Positions 22,905 through 35,339 of a stretch of 64,000 nucleotides of DNA are shown piece by piece. Every line of letters begins with the position of its first letter. Within the stretch, counting starts at the first letter, position 1. Made by a program: the position numbers and the translations under genes. This DNA comes from Norana najaformis (taxonomy: Eukaryota > Annelida > Clitellata > Crassiclitellata > Hormogastridae), in the NCBI GenBank assembly GCA_964023275.1, contig OZ029920.1, positions 865,254 to 929,253 of the forward strand. The letters run 5' to 3'. The notes below the pieces were generated by a model, which worked only from the letters and a program-made list of their open reading frames with translations, was not told the origin of the DNA and did not search any database.

Positions 22905-23085
22905 TGTATTGGGGTGAAGAGAAAGTCCTTAGTAAAGAAGACACACAAAAGGGAATGACTGTTGTGGGTGAGGAAGGAAATGTCATCCTCAGGACGTTGC
23001 TTTTCCGGCAGCCGAGGAAAAGGTGGACTCGGATTCTGAGACACAGCTTTATGACGTTGAGAAAGCGGCCTTAAGGAAGCGACCA
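22905..23085 (+). repeat. X repeat, partial
   Basis: GAGAAAGTCCTTAGTAAAGAAG, in two parts, through CATCCTCAGGACGTTG. It is truncated where the T1 sequence starts. Confidence 0.6.
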
Positions 23086-23094
23086 CCCCTTCTT

Positions 23095-23312
23095 CCTCTT
23101 GTCTCTGTCTCCTTTCCAATCTCAAACACCACCCGCCATAGCGGCCACGCTCTCTCCGACTGATTTTTGGATCTTGACCTGGAGCCGAACTCTTTTGCCT
23201 ATTGAATTTGTTTTGACTGAGCGCCTGTGAATAAGCTGGTCCCCGCGACGTGACTTTCGTTGAGCGCTGTAGAAATCTCGGAATTACGACTACGATTACG
23301 ATTAGGACTTAG
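23095..23312 (+). mobile_element. T1 LINE 3' UTR copy
   Basis: The best preserved T1 3' end: CACCACCCGCCATAGCGGCC, TTTGTTTTGACTGAGCGCC, GCTGTAGAAATCTCGG and an (ATTACG)n tail. Confidence 0.7.
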
Positions 23313-23389
23313 GACCTTAAGGAATCTTCATCTGAGACAACGGACAGTATGGGCCAGAGATGGTAAAAATACTATGAGCTCTAGGAGAC

Positions 23390-23805
23390 ATATTCGATAT
23401 GTTGGGCGACTTTAGTGCAAATGTAGGAGCCAGAGAACGGAGCTTCGTGGCAGATGTACATGTAGTAGAACAATAATGATTGGAAGAGGTCAAAGATGCA
23501 GGTGAAAGACTGTAAGATTTTTATGCTTAGCACGAGTTACCGATTGTGAATACGTGGTTCAAACATCATCCAAGAAGACGGTACACATGGACTTCTGCTG
23601 ATGGACACAAGACGACACAGACTGACTTCATAATGAACAGGCAACGATGGAAAATTAGTATGTTGAACTGTAAGACATATCCTGGGGCAGATTGTAACTG
23701 GATCATCAATTGCTAGTGGCAACTGTGAAAGTCAGGCAGCGCGGAAAGGAAAGCCAGGCTTGAAAGTTGAGAAGGTAGCAAACTATGAAGACGAGATTGC
23801 AAATA
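23390..23805 (+). pseudogene. LINE endonuclease domain fragment
   Basis: Translation with frame breaks gives MLGDFSANVGA, then LPIVNTWFKHHPRRRYTWTS, ADGHKTTQTDFIMNRQRW and NCKTYPGADC. This is the C-terminal half of the apurinic-type endonuclease (exonuclease-endonuclease-phosphatase fold) of LINEs in the group often annotated craniofacial development protein 2-like. Several in-frame stops are present. The RT of such an element is at 32924-34483, but these are separate insertions. Confidence 0.75.
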
Positions 23806-24099
23806 GATTCGACGCTGTGAACGCAGCCCCTGAAGATCGAACGCCTTAGGAGCCTTGTACAACGTTAAGCTAAGACACATTTAAATAGTGTTTCACAAGG
23901 TTATATATTGTTCATTTTCGTTCACCGGCTATTATTCAGTGGCTGAAACATACGCTAAAACGAGTAGTAGTATTAACTACACGAGGGAGTTTGTAGAACA
24001 TTTGAAACTGGCTAACACAGAACACGAACCTCGGTCGTTCTTATTCAATTTATGTACAGCTATTGAGCGCTTAATGAAAACTTCTTGACTAACGAACTC

Positions 24100-25030
24100 A
24101 AAGATGACATCCGAAATGCTAAACTAAACACAGCAAATCACCAGGAGATGATCGTATTCCGTACGAATTACTTAAGCATTTACATCGAAATGCGTTGCCG
24201 GTCCTATTAGCTTATTATAACAAAATCTGGGTGGAAAGTAGTTTACCGGATGCCTGGCATCATGTTATCATTTTGCCTTTACTTAAAACCAGATAAGAAT
24301 GCATCTCTACCAGAACCTTATCGACCAATATCGTTAACATCTACTTTGTGTAAAATTGTGGAAAGGATGGTTACCAGTCGTTTGCAGTGGTTTCTTGGAA
24401 AAAATAATTTATTTACTAAAAACCAGACTGGTTTTCGAAAGAATAACAGTACGTTACATCATATTATCCGATTGCATGACTATGTTTAAGAAAAGCTAAA
24501 ACATAGGGAAAGCCTGTTAGCCGTTTTTATTGATTTCGAACGTGCAGATGACATGCTACACGTACTCACATTGATGCGTAAGTTACAGCATGTAGGATTA
24601 AAGGGTCATACTTTAGAATGGATCAAAAGTTTTCTTGTCGAATCGAATATTTCAAGTATAAGTTGGAGCGGAATTATTCGAAAAATCTAGTCAGGAAAAC
24701 GGAACGCCACAAGGATCTATTATTTCTCCTTTGTTAATATTATTAATGATTAACGATATTCCTCCAGGCTTGATTGGAGTCAATATGATGCTATATGCTG
24801 ATGATAGTGCCATATATGTTGGTCACCGCTATATCAAAATAATAGAAGAGAAAATTCAATTATCTCTTAACGCAATCCACAAGTGGTGTGACAAAAATGG
24901 CTTTAAAATTTCCATAAACAAGACAAAGGCAGCCCTACTTCCGTATAGTCGCCCCAAATCGACAATTAATCTCATTAGCAGCCTGAATGAAAACGACAGA
25001 TTTATAACAAAGGGAAGAGCGAATTAAAGG
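24100..25030 (+). pseudogene. Jockey-like LINE reverse transcriptase fragment
   Basis: Broken frames carry RT blocks in order. LPEPYRPISLTSTLCKIVERM lies at about 24307, split over two frames' worth of text. NQTGFRKNNSTLHHI follows, then IDFERADDMLHVL, then NGTPQGSIISPLL and MMLYADDSAIYVG with the catalytic YADD. An INKTKAALL block closes it at about 24915. Stops at 24487 and frameshifts make it inactive. No endonuclease is left. Confidence 0.8.
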
Positions 25031-25189
25031 TGTTGAAACGGAGCAATTGGTTGTTGTATAAGGCTTCAGTTGATCTTTGTGGTGAAGGATGTTGACGTCG
25101 ATCTTATACTTATTTTTGGGGAGAACCTGAGGCTGTAGCATTCCTTCTTATTTTTGTATTAATGTTCCAAATTTAAGTGTTATCTTCTG

Positions 25190-25410
25190 TGTTGAACGAC
25201 ATCTGGTGGCTGCTACGACATTACCTTACGTTAGTTGCTTTACAATATGCCAAGAATTACTATAATCAATGCAATGCATCTTATCTTAAATAGTGTGCAA
25301 TTTAAGATAATTAAAGGTGTGCAATGTACGCTGATGTCTGGCATTCATTGGTTAATCTGATGATTAAAAAAACATGTGCTGTGGCATCCGAAAGATGTCG
25401 TTAATAACTG
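25190..25410. repeat. Core fragments and empty relative of the piggyBac target
   Basis: The 25370-25406 segment (ACATGTGCTGTGGCATCCG, then AAAGATGTCGTTAA) matches 13007-13045 in reverse. It continues with unrelated sequence rather than a transposon end. Confidence 0.6.
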
Positions 25411-25533
25411 CAAAGACTGTATAACTCCCTTATGTGTGTGTGTGCGTGTGTGCGGGCTTGTGCTGTACGCGTCTATGTATCACTAAATTTGTAAAGCTCC
25501 TTTTAAGTAACTCACAAAGGCGCTGCAACACGG

Positions 25534-26063
25534 CTACCTAACGGTATCTAAACAGGAACGTCTTGAGATGGACATAAAATGTTTCTTGAACTTTGAACAG
25601 GTAAGGGATCGGATGTCTGGTGGAAGAGTGTTCCAGAGAGACGGCCCCACAGTGAAGAAGGGGCGGCCCCCCCGAGCACACGTTCGAGAACGCGGTACAA
25701 TGAGATGACAATGTGTCGCCGATCGTAGTCTCTGTCGACCAGGTTGATCAGCAACCGGCTTGATGAGCTCATTGATATAATTCGGCGCTGAACCAACGAT
25801 CGAGGACCTGACCATGAGGAACATTTTGAACTCTATCCTCTTCTCAACTGGAAGCCATTGTAGGGTGTCTCGAATGTGGGTGGAAATATGCGAGAATCTG
25901 GACGAACTAGCGACGAGCCCAGCAGCGCAGTTGAGGACAGACTGGAGCTGACGGATGCGGAATTTAGGCAGGCCGACCAGGATGGAGTTGGCGATGAACA
26001 CTGAATTCTATTAAAGGAAAGTGAACAGGAATTGGACACGGGAATCAGCAGATGGAAAAACAA
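25534..26063 (-). pseudogene. CR1/L2-type LINE C-terminal fragment
   Basis: The minus frame of 155 codons from 26001 reads NSILVGLPKFRIRQLQSVLN, TLQWLPVEKRIEFKMFLMV, FTVGPSLWNTLPPDIRSL and FKKHF. This is the full C-terminal domain found after the RT in CR1/L2 elements. The frame is open for its length but lacks the RT, so it is a 5'-truncated insertion. It is the best preserved CR1-type piece here. Confidence 0.85.
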
Positions 26064-27000
26064 GAAATATTGTAGACTTCATATCATTTAATAAGAGGTG
26101 GAAAAGCAGAGCCGTTGAAATAGCTTCAAGCTAAAAAGAAATGAAAACCAACTAATGATGTAACAAAAACGAGCTACATATAACGTAGGAAAAGTAGATT
26201 TAGAGGTGTCTAAAATCAGACTAATATTTAGTTAGAAGTGTTGATTGTTTCACGAAATATTTTTGGTCGTAATAATCAACTTCTCCTTACTTACATTTCG
26301 CTCCGGAAACTGAAGTTCGGAGTTTCACATGGAAATTTTAACGTTTAGATTTAAGGCATATTAAGCAGAAGTAAAACCCTAAACACAGGTTAATGATTTT
26401 CTGAAACGGTCAATGCATTTTTTAATGAAATGCAATTCTTCACGTGCATCTCACAAATCGCTTGACTACCTAACTCTAAATGAAACTATATATTTTCACA
26501 GATGTTACAAATACTAAAAAGTGGTGTTGACATAAAGCTGATGTTAATGGCTCTGGTAGCTGTTAAAAGTCGTCAAATCTGGAATCCACAAAAAGCTGTT
26601 TTAAACATCTTTAAAAAGCTTCCTCCAACTTTATAATATTATATTCCTCAATTTGATCCATGTCGAAGTTCAAAGAACATCATAAAGCCAGAAAACAACT
26701 TAAGAAACACCGGCTAACATCTTGTGAATGAACTAAAATCAGTATAAAAATAACTATTATAAACTGCGAATGAACAAAAGCTTTAAAGACCTCAAAGGCC
26801 ACAACAGCGAAACGATATCTCTAAACCCTGTGGATCAGTCATTCAGTCAGTCAGTCAATCAGTAAGTAAGTAAGTCAGTCAGTCAGTCAGTCAGCCAGAG
26901 ATGAGATAATGCATCTGGAACGACTGATATTAATATTTCAACATTTTCGTAACTCATACTTTATCCAATTTCTCGATTAAAGCATCCTAACAAAGCCTGG
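26064..27000. other. Spacer with weak modules
   Basis: A reverse P box lies near 26202. A core-like GGCTCTGGTAGCTG segment is near 26550 and a short (CAGT)n run at 26840-26895. No gene recognised. Confidence 0.4.
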
Positions 27001-27004
27001 ACGT

Positions 27005-27140
27005 TTAGTAGTAGTTCCTCAATTTTACGATATCTTATGGCATCAAAGGCCTTTGACGTCGCCCTCCCCCCTAACCCTAACCCTAACCCTAACCCTCCTT
27101 TATCCAGGCTTGGGACTGGCACTACCCCCAAACAAGGATG
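27005..27140 (-). mobile_element. D-C unit interrupted by telomere-type repeats
   Basis: A minus-strand D-C in which the GCCCTCCTCC step is split by about four CCCTAA units (27066-27096). The D half resumes with CTCCTTTATCCAGGC. Confidence 0.75.
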
Positions 27141-27329
27141 CGTATCTGCAGTAATTAACTTAAGAAAGTCCGTATATTTATAAAATAGTAGGAGACCTAT
27201 ATTAGACCTGCACATATCAGGCCCACGAATAGGCTAAACTCTATTGCTATTTGGAAATAGAGTTTCAAGTCGTATATATCACGTCGCTGATGATTCAAAA
27301 CTGGGATAAATTAAAACAAAGGGAAATCT

Positions 27330-27770
27330 TACGTTCAAAACTCTCTTGCCAGAGCCATAACATAGACCCATAAATATCAGCATACTAAGCCACTATTGCA
27401 TTCACTGCACTGGGTGCCCACTGAACTAGAAATTCATTTCAAAATCTATTTTGTAGTTCATAAGGTACTACATTTAAATTAAGCGACCCTTCTATATTCC
27501 ATGTTCGCCCCTAACACTAGTAGACATTGCACTCGTTCAATGTGTGACTCTTGATGTGCCCTATAGGCCTAACCAAACAATGTTGGGCTCTCGATCCTTC
27601 TCCATAGCTGGTCCAAAGCTTTGGAATTCACTACCAGTTCAGTTCGTTCTGCCAATTCTTTGGATATCATTCAGGTCCAAACTTAAGACACATATCTTCC
27701 AACTTATTTACCCACCATAGCCTGGGTTCTGGTTTCTCTGGTCTATCGGAATTCGACCTCACTTCTCTAA
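27330..27770 (+). pseudogene. CR1/L2 LINE 3' fragment
   Basis: With frameshifts the translation gives LLHSLHWVPTELEIHFKI, then SRSFSIAGPKLWNSLPVQF and RSKLKTHIF, the C-terminal domain of CR1/L2 LINEs. It is heavily mutated. Confidence 0.65.
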
Positions 27771-27804
27771 CGGTTTACTATTTTTCACTGCACTTTTGAC
27801 TTGA

Positions 27805-28027
27805 CTTAGGCATTATGATAGCCTTAGGCCTTAGGCACTATGATAACACTAGACCTTAGGCATTATAATAACATTAGGTCTTATGCATTATGATAACATT
27901 AGGCATTATGCATTATGATAACCTTAGGCCTTAGGCATCACGATAGCGTTAGCCCTTCGGCATTATGATAACATTAGCCTTTAGGCATTATGATAGTCTT
28001 GGGCATTAGGAATTATGATAACAATGC
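27805..28027. repeat. About 25-bp minisatellite, roughly 9 units
   Basis: The unit is close to TTAGGCATTATGATAACAT, with TAGGCC-rich joints. It directly follows the LINE fragment and may be its 3' tail. Confidence 0.8.
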
Positions 28028-29390
28028 TGTAGAAGTCTTTAGATTAGATTAGACATCAGTTTGTCCAGATAGGATTTGAAGAGACAGAATAAAAGTAGGC
28101 TCAGTATTTTAGCCAGAGCTGGTTGTATCGAGACTTTTAATTGCAGACTCAGCCACCCCACCGCACACGCTTGGAACCCACGCCAGCCCCTGTATTTGTG
28201 GGTCCACTGGTCATATCTATATGAATTAAACGCGGGTAATGAGAGCCAGCCTTTGAAAATTATACTATACGGTTTAAGCATTGGAAAAAGACGCCGTGCA
28301 GTTACGGAAAGTGCCTCAAACACGTTTTAATATCTTTTAAGATCTTATAAGTTAGTACATCTCAACATATAGAATTTATTAAAACAGATGGACATAAATT
28401 CGCAACTGCGTTTAATTGTGAATACCTCTTTACCTGGCATGTATAAGAGGCAATTGAAGATAAGGGGCAACATGCTCGAACTTTTAAATATTTCCGACCC
28501 TTTGAAAACAAGCTTTAGCGTTTTTATTGGCTAGAAAATATAATTGATCACCATGGCAATGGAAGTACGCGATTTGATTGGACAGATCGAGATATATAGT
28601 CTGTTGCTATGGGAAACGCTCGCTTCAGTGAATTGTTCTTCCGAAACATTGAATGACGCACGCTGGACTATTAATTATTAGTTTGGAGTGCAAAAAGTTC
28701 TTGTAATCTACTCGTTCCTCTGTTTTCTACCTAAGTTGGGGTTAAGATCAACGGCCCTGGAAGCTACAAGGAATAGTGTTACACAAGCGAAGTTATGCTG
28801 CTGGTATTCGCTCGTCTAGGCGGTGAAATAAGACATCTTTTAAAAGTTGCGTTTTAAATAACAAGAGCCTTTAACGTACAATGTAAAATGTCTCATTTCA
28901 ACTCCTTAATAACTCTGTGATAACGAAATTGATTTTGCGTTGCCATCCTCCTTTATCCAGGTTTTGAACTGGCACCACCCGACTAAAGGCAGTGGCGGAA
29001 TTAGCAACGATTCAATGAAAAGGTGAAGTTAGTAATAGTTTCCATTTTTTAGCTACATCTGTTGGCGCAGGGGCCGTTGACAGTTTAATTCAACAGCGAA
29101 GAAGAAGAAGCGTATCGGAGAACAGTACTTTGTTCCGTTCATGGGCTTATGATGGAAAATGTTACTCTTTTAAAAAGGTGTCTAACTTTAGCAAAAAAAA
29201 CATGGGAGGTTGTTATCTTGCACTCAGTAAGCTGCAGCATCTGCGAATAATATCAGCCTTATTACATGCCTAATAAATTATTAGATTACATTATCTGATA
29301 ATTATAGTCTTATCTTTCATAATTATCATTTTGATTCACTTTCGTTTGTTACACGCTGTTCTACCTTTTCAGCAGTATAGTCTACTAATT
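28028..29390. other. Spacer with scattered modules
   Basis: A core-like segment lies near 28745, a minus D segment at 28938-29000, a core near 29050 and a weak reverse P box near 29172. No gene recognised. Confidence 0.4.
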
Positions 29391-29394
29391 AAAA

Positions 29395-29727
<333 letters not shown>

Positions 29728-29853
29728 CAGTGGATATCAACGCTAGCAGGGTCAGCCAATTTCTACATTTATTTACAGACAGTTACATCAACGACCACTG
29801 TTTATTGAACCACGATCTCTGTGAAAGGATAATACTCATATAAAAATGTCATT

Positions 29854-29859
29854 TTTATT
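29854..29859 (-). terminator. Polyadenylation signal AATAAA, copy 2
   Basis: Minus-strand AATAAA about 175 bp beyond the stop codon of copy 2, in the same place as in copy 1. Confidence 0.55.
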
Positions 29860-30033
29860 ATTACAAAAGTGAAGCAGATAAGTAGACAGCTACCGTAGGT
29901 AGAATTGGAGACGCAAGAGACATAAAAAAGAGGAGGAATGAGGATAGGATACAGAAATATAACAATCACATCATAATATGAATGAAAGAAACACTGCTGT
30001 TTTTTTTGCACTATGTGATAAAACAAGACAATT

Positions 30034-32794
30034 TTACGTAGGATGTATCTCAGATGGTTGAGGCAGTTTTGCATGAATCTTCCACTCAGTCGGTTTATTC
30101 TCGATGATTTTTCGAATTGGAACATAACGTACGTCGTCTCTGCTTTTCCATATATCTACGCCATCTTCACTCGTTTCGATGTCTCCTCCTCCGATGACAA
30201 AGAGTCGTTCATTTTCAAGAACCAAACCAAAATGATCAACGTCGGTCTTAAACTGTTGTCTTTCTTGCCAAATCTCCGTCTCAAAGTTAAATATAAAACA
30301 AGTATCCCATCCAACTAAAATAACAAATGTCTCCCAAAGTGCAGCTCGCAACAAGCCATGAGGGCGTGGCATTGGTTTCGAAAGCGGAGTGCATGTGTTC
30401 AATTTAGTGTTGTACACTTGAACGTGATTCAGCGCCTTGTTATCTTTATCTCTGCCACCGAAAATGTAGAGCGAAGTCTTAAATGGAACACAGTTGCCTG
30501 AATTCTGGACGCAGTGAACCAGCTTTCCAACTGCTGAGCATTTGTCGATGACCGTGTTGTAGGCTTCCACGCTGTCTAGAACTCTTCCACCTGAATTGGC
30601 AAATCCTCCACAGATGTACAATACTTCATCGATAAACGCTGCGCTGTGTTTACGTCGGCCTTGAATTAAAGATCCGCATTTCGTCCAACCGGAATCCATG
30701 TTGTATTTCCAGATTTCATCTTTATCGGCTCCTATTCCTGTCACGTACATCGTGTTACAGTTAACGGCGGCTGAGGCTGCATCGTCCATTGTAGTCGGTA
30801 TTTTCTGTAGATTTGAAATTTCATTTGGACGATGCATATTTATTTGGAAGACGTCCTCTGTTATTATCGCACCATCATTTAATCCCACGACAATTGCATA
30901 GTTCTCAATCCGGGCAGTGGTTTCTGTTTTAGCAGATGGAACAGAAACATTGAAAATTGATGGTTAAACTGACAATAATATTAATTTACCTTCGCCATTT
31001 ATTATAACTGACCATTTAGCTGAGCATTTATTCATTTGCTCACTTCTTGTGAACATTTGTCATAGAATAATTAAATCTAATGTAATGTATTCGAATGCAA
31101 TGTAAAAGTAATTTAATATTATGTAATCGAACAGTTTAATGTAACTAAGGTAATCTAATGCATATCATTGAATCTAAAGTTGGTGTATTCTAATGAAATG
31201 CAATGTGATCTAATGTATTATGATGCGATGAAATTTATTATAACCTTATCAAAACGAATGCAATATAATGCAGTGAAATGTGATGTGATCTAATGTAATG
31301 TTATCTAGTGTATTGTAGTGTTATGGAATATTATGTTATCCAATATAATATCATGTCTGGAAAAGTGTATAGCTTTGTTTATGTTATAATACACGTGGCC
31401 TCACTCGACGGTCGCATCTAAGCAAAACCATGCTTTAAAACCGCAAATCATTCGAAACAGAACTACCCGAATTTTTTGAGGTCTCTCAAGCCAGAAGACA
31501 TGCGACACAGAAGATAAGCAATCTTGAAAAAATAAGAGATTTCAACCCAAACCTAAGCAATATCACAAATGTTGGAGACCAAAGAGAGAACTTGTCCTCT
31601 GTGCAAGTTCTCTGTCCACTCTGCTAAAAAAACAAGCCATCCATCTCAAATAGTTAACTTGAGCAATTTCGAAAAATGTTTACCTTTTATTTGTCCCACA
31701 ACATTCCTGTTTGACTTCTCTAAAACTTTTCGTATATCTGTTGTTTGGAAAGAAACTTCGACTGATCGACGTGGACGACCAATGAATTCCTCGAGATCTT
31801 TCTCCAACTCGTCTGCTCTCGCTGACAATTTGTCAACAAAGCTGCAGATGTCGCTAGCCGATCCTTTCGATCTTAGTTCGGTGCAGTAAGTCTCAAAACT
31901 TTTTAAAGTGGTGTGAATCCTTTCAATTTCCACCTTTTCGTTTTCACAATCCTTTATTTGCTTCTGTTTTATCAGACACAACTCATCCAAAAGGGACTTT
32001 GTGTGGTTATCTATCATTTCTTTAAGTTCTAGATTTCTTTGTCGAATTTCACTTTCTGTTTCTGTTATTTTTAAAAGGATATTTTTCTTTCTTTTTTCCA
32101 CGCTTTTACTTTCTTTTAATACCTCTTCAGCGTAGTTCGCAATCTTTAATACATTTGTTTGAATTGTTTGTCGCAATTGCTCCTCGACTAAAGTCAGACC
32201 TTGGCATTTATGTGGTGCATGATTTTCAACAAAACACACAACGCATAAGATTTTCTTGCAGTCAGCGCAATAGAAACCAAACGGCTTTTGATTATGATCA
32301 GTGCAATTTCCTGTTCGTATAATTTTTCTGATATCTTCTTCTGTTTCACTTCCAATTTTCGCAACATGATGATCTTTGCTCAATTTCTGCAGCTTATGTG
32401 CTTTGGCACAAATATCGCAAAAGTTGTCTTTGCATTCAAAGCAGCGCATCGTGGCAGTTCTCGTGTTTTCGTCGCCCTCGTAAAGATCTTTACATATATC
32501 ACAAGGAACGACTGACGTGCTACTTAGTTGCAGATTGGTCGCGACTTCCATGAGATGTTCTATGAAGAAGTTTTTCTGGAGTACATCGAGACCATTTGCT
32601 GGAATAACAAACACTTTTCTGCACAAGGGACATGTCATATTCTCTCCTGATTTCTTCTTTGCGGCATCGGCTGTTTGTTTGAGACATTCGAGACAGAACG
32701 TGTGAATGCATGGCAACATTCTAGGATCAGTAAATGCTTGGAAACATATACAGCATTCCATCAGTTTCTGAAGTTGATGTCCCGCTTCACTCAT
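30034..32794 (-). CDS. RING/B-box/coiled-coil/Kelch protein, copy 2 (intact)
   Basis: Two coding exons, 32794-31684 and 30923-30034, joined by a 760-bp phase-1 intron, predict 666 residues. Seen in the translation: C3HC4 RING (Cys14, 17, 29, His31, Cys34, 37, 55, 58); B-box 1 (Cys98 to His143); B-box 2 (Cys164, His167, Cys176, 179, 184, 187, His192, 195); a charged coiled coil of about 120 residues; a Kelch-type propeller with LYICGG, LYIFGG and LFVIGG blades. By family this is a RING E3 ubiquitin ligase with the propeller recruiting substrate. The proximal acceptor AG is mutated, so the distal AG (9 bp on, in frame) is assumed. A 1-bp deletion near the end trims about 10 residues relative to copy 1. 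I start at MSEAGHQ because no upstream ATG is in frame. Confidence 0.85.
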
Positions 32795-32814
32795 GTTCAA
32801 TTATTTAATTGCTG

Positions 32815-35170
32815 CCTGCAAAACAAATTTTGCTGTTCAATTCGGATTATTTTCGAACCATCAATTAAGTAGGTATTTTGCTAATAATTTAATTTTAACA
32901 AAATTACACAAATTGAAGTTTAAAATAAAGGGTGAACACCTAAAGGAACCTGCCCCATTGAGATCAGAGGTTGAGCGTGCGATAAAAGATACGGCTAAAA
33001 GGAAAAGTGCAGGCCCGGATAGGATACCAGCAGAGTTGTTCAAGTTTGCGGGAGACACGGCAACAGACAGGATGCATATGATATGTGTCGAGGTGTGGGA
33101 ATCGGGGGAATGGCCGGGGGATTGGAGGGAATCATTATATATACCAATACCAAAAACTGGAGATTTGAAACAATGTAAGAACTACAGGACAATAGCACTG
33201 GTGTCACACGCGAGCAAGATAATCCTCAAGATCATTCTGGAGAGGATAAGAAGTAGAACAGAATCGGAATTGGCGGATGTTCAAGCAGGATTTCGACGTG
33301 GAAAAGGGACAAGAGATCAGGTGACGAACCTTAGAATTATAATGGAAAAGATGAGAGAGCATCAACAACCGTTGTACATGTGTTTTGTCGACTTTAGGAA
33401 GGCTTTCGATTGTGTGTCACATGAGAAGCTGTGGCTGGCAATGATGGAGATGGGCTACCCAGTACACATTATAAACTTGATGGTAGAAATGTATAGCAAA
33501 CAGACGGCAAAGGTAAAAATTGGAGGCATATTGTCAAGCGGGTTTAGAATAAGAAGGGGAGTGAGACAGGGGTGTGTGATTTCACCAACCTTGTTTAACA
33601 TATTATCCGAAATGGTCATGAGGGAAGCTCTAGAGGGATACAAAGGAGGTATTCAAATTGGAGGAAGAAAGATAACAAATCTACGTTATGCGGATGATAT
33701 AGTGTTAATGGCAAGCACAGAAGCGGAATTGCAGGACTTGGTGTCTCGATTGGATAGAGAGGGCAGAAAGAAGGGGCTGGAGATCAACATAGGGAAAACA
33801 AAATCCATGGCAATGGCAGGTGCACAATGTAACGTCAAGGTGCAAGACATCAGGATAGAACAAGTGGACACGTTCGTATACTTGGGATCGCTCGTGACAG
33901 AAGATGCTGAGTGTAGTAGGGAGATAAGAGTAAGAATTGCAAGAGGACAGGGAGTAGGAGCAGATCTGGCGAAATTGTGGAAGTGCCATAACATCAAAGT
34001 ACCCACAAAGTTAAAATTAATGAAGACGCTTATTTGGCCAGTAATGATGTACGGATGTGAGAGCTGGACAATCAAAAAGAGGGATGAGGTTAGAATAATG
34101 GCATTTGAAATGAAGTGCATTCGGAAAATACTTAGAATATCATGGACAGAAAAAAGAACAAATGAGTGGGTTCTAGAGACGGCTGGTGTGGAAAGAGTTT
34201 GCTTGAATTAATCAAAAGAAGAAAGATGTCGTACTTTGGACACATAATGAGGAAACAGGGTGATTGTTTGGAGAAGGAGATCATGCAAGGAACAGCTCCG
34301 GGAGCAAGAGCAAGAGGAAGACCAAGGAAGAGGTGGATGGACAACATCAGTGAATGGACCGGCATGGACACAGAGAAGTTGCTGAGAAGAACCGAGTATA
34401 GGAGTGGATGGAGAAGAATCGTCTACAATGCGACCAACCCTCGTACCGAGGACGGTTGAAAAGAAGAAGAAGAAGAAGAAGAAGAAGTTTAACAGGAAAT
34501 TTCATTTGACGAAGCTGCTTGTGTCAGCAAAATATGAGAGAATTAGGTTTTGTGCAAGAAAAATCTCGGATTTTGACTCTGGCAACAATGGCGGCGATGT
34601 GGACAGCAGTTTATTTATATCGACGAATCGTCGTGCACCACCTGCTCATTAATAATTCTATGTCATTGGAAATCAACGCGTTTGTTTTCCACTGCTTAAA
34701 TTTTACTTTCAATTTCATATTCAAGAGTTGCACCGGTCGAATAAAATTATGTTTAGCATTTACTAAGTTAAATTCTTATCAGATGCATTAATTTCAAAAA
34801 ACCATCGCTGATTTGTACTCGTTCTTTGTTTTTTATACCTGTCGTCAAAGTCTAGAGGCTAAGACAGCTTTTCGATCGGTGCAACACTACAGCTACAAAA
34901 CACTTTGTATAATCAACTCTAACAATCACCGCACAGCGCATGGATTTAACAAATTAACAAATTAAGCGATAGTTAGAAACTAAGAAAACAGTATAAATAT
35001 TTCTTACTTTGTAACGTCTTCTCGGCAGTTTCTTATGCAAATAAGTTGCTAGCTAGATGAGGTCAAAAAGTGTGCATGCAAACGACAGCAAAGTCCATCT
35101 ACCTGTAACTCTGTCGGTCGCTAATCTTCTTTTAGACTTGTTTACTGTGCTCCATAAACGATTGAGTGAT
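32815..35170 (-). promoter_or_regulatory. 5'UTR intron and promoter region of copy 2
   Basis: The splice donor (AAA/GTAAGA, intron starts 35007) and acceptor (TTTTGCAG, exon resumes 32815) match copies 1 and 3. The intron is 2.2 kb here because it holds the LINE at 32924-34483; without it the length is about 630 bp, as in copies 1 and 3. Upstream, the CCAAT and TATA boxes of copy 1 correspond to diverged text (TCTAAAAG in place of TATAAAAC). Confidence 0.55.
32924..34483 (+). mobile_element. 5'-truncated LINE with reverse transcriptase, in copy 2 intron
   Basis: The reading frame to 34211 carries RT blocks: KSAGPDRIPAELFKFAG, FRRGKGTRDQVTNLR, VDFRKAFDCVSHEKLW, RRGVRQGCVISPTLFN, and LRYADDIVLMAS with the catalytic Asp pair. 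Then come NIGKTKSMAM and the C-terminal GCESWTI block. A 1-bp shift near 34190 moves the tail (SYFGHIMRKQGD, RKRWMDNISEWTGMD) into another frame ending at 34459. The 3' end is (GAA)n and the flanks share GAAGTTTAA (32915-32923 and 34484-34492). The endonuclease half is missing. Inactive but fairly young. Confidence 0.9.
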
Positions 35171-35335
35171 TGAGTCTGGCAGAAATTTCTTACTAAGTTA
35201 GCTCAATTATACAACGGCTAATAGGATCTAAGGCATAGTTCATGTCCTAAAGATTTATTAGTCGCAATTTTCAAATTACTGCTTATTCGTGCCATCATAG
35301 CAATGACTAATGAAATGCTCGATTCTAATAATTGT
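35171..35335 (-). other. Upstream flank of copy 2
   Basis: This aligns with the flanks near 7880-7980 and 45760-45880. Similarity fades by about 35290. Confidence 0.5.
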
Positions 35336-35339
35336 TAGA

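Noticed and set aside
27066..27096. Chromosome end or telomere
   Set aside because: Only about four units, embedded in a D-C unit with unique sequence on both sides.
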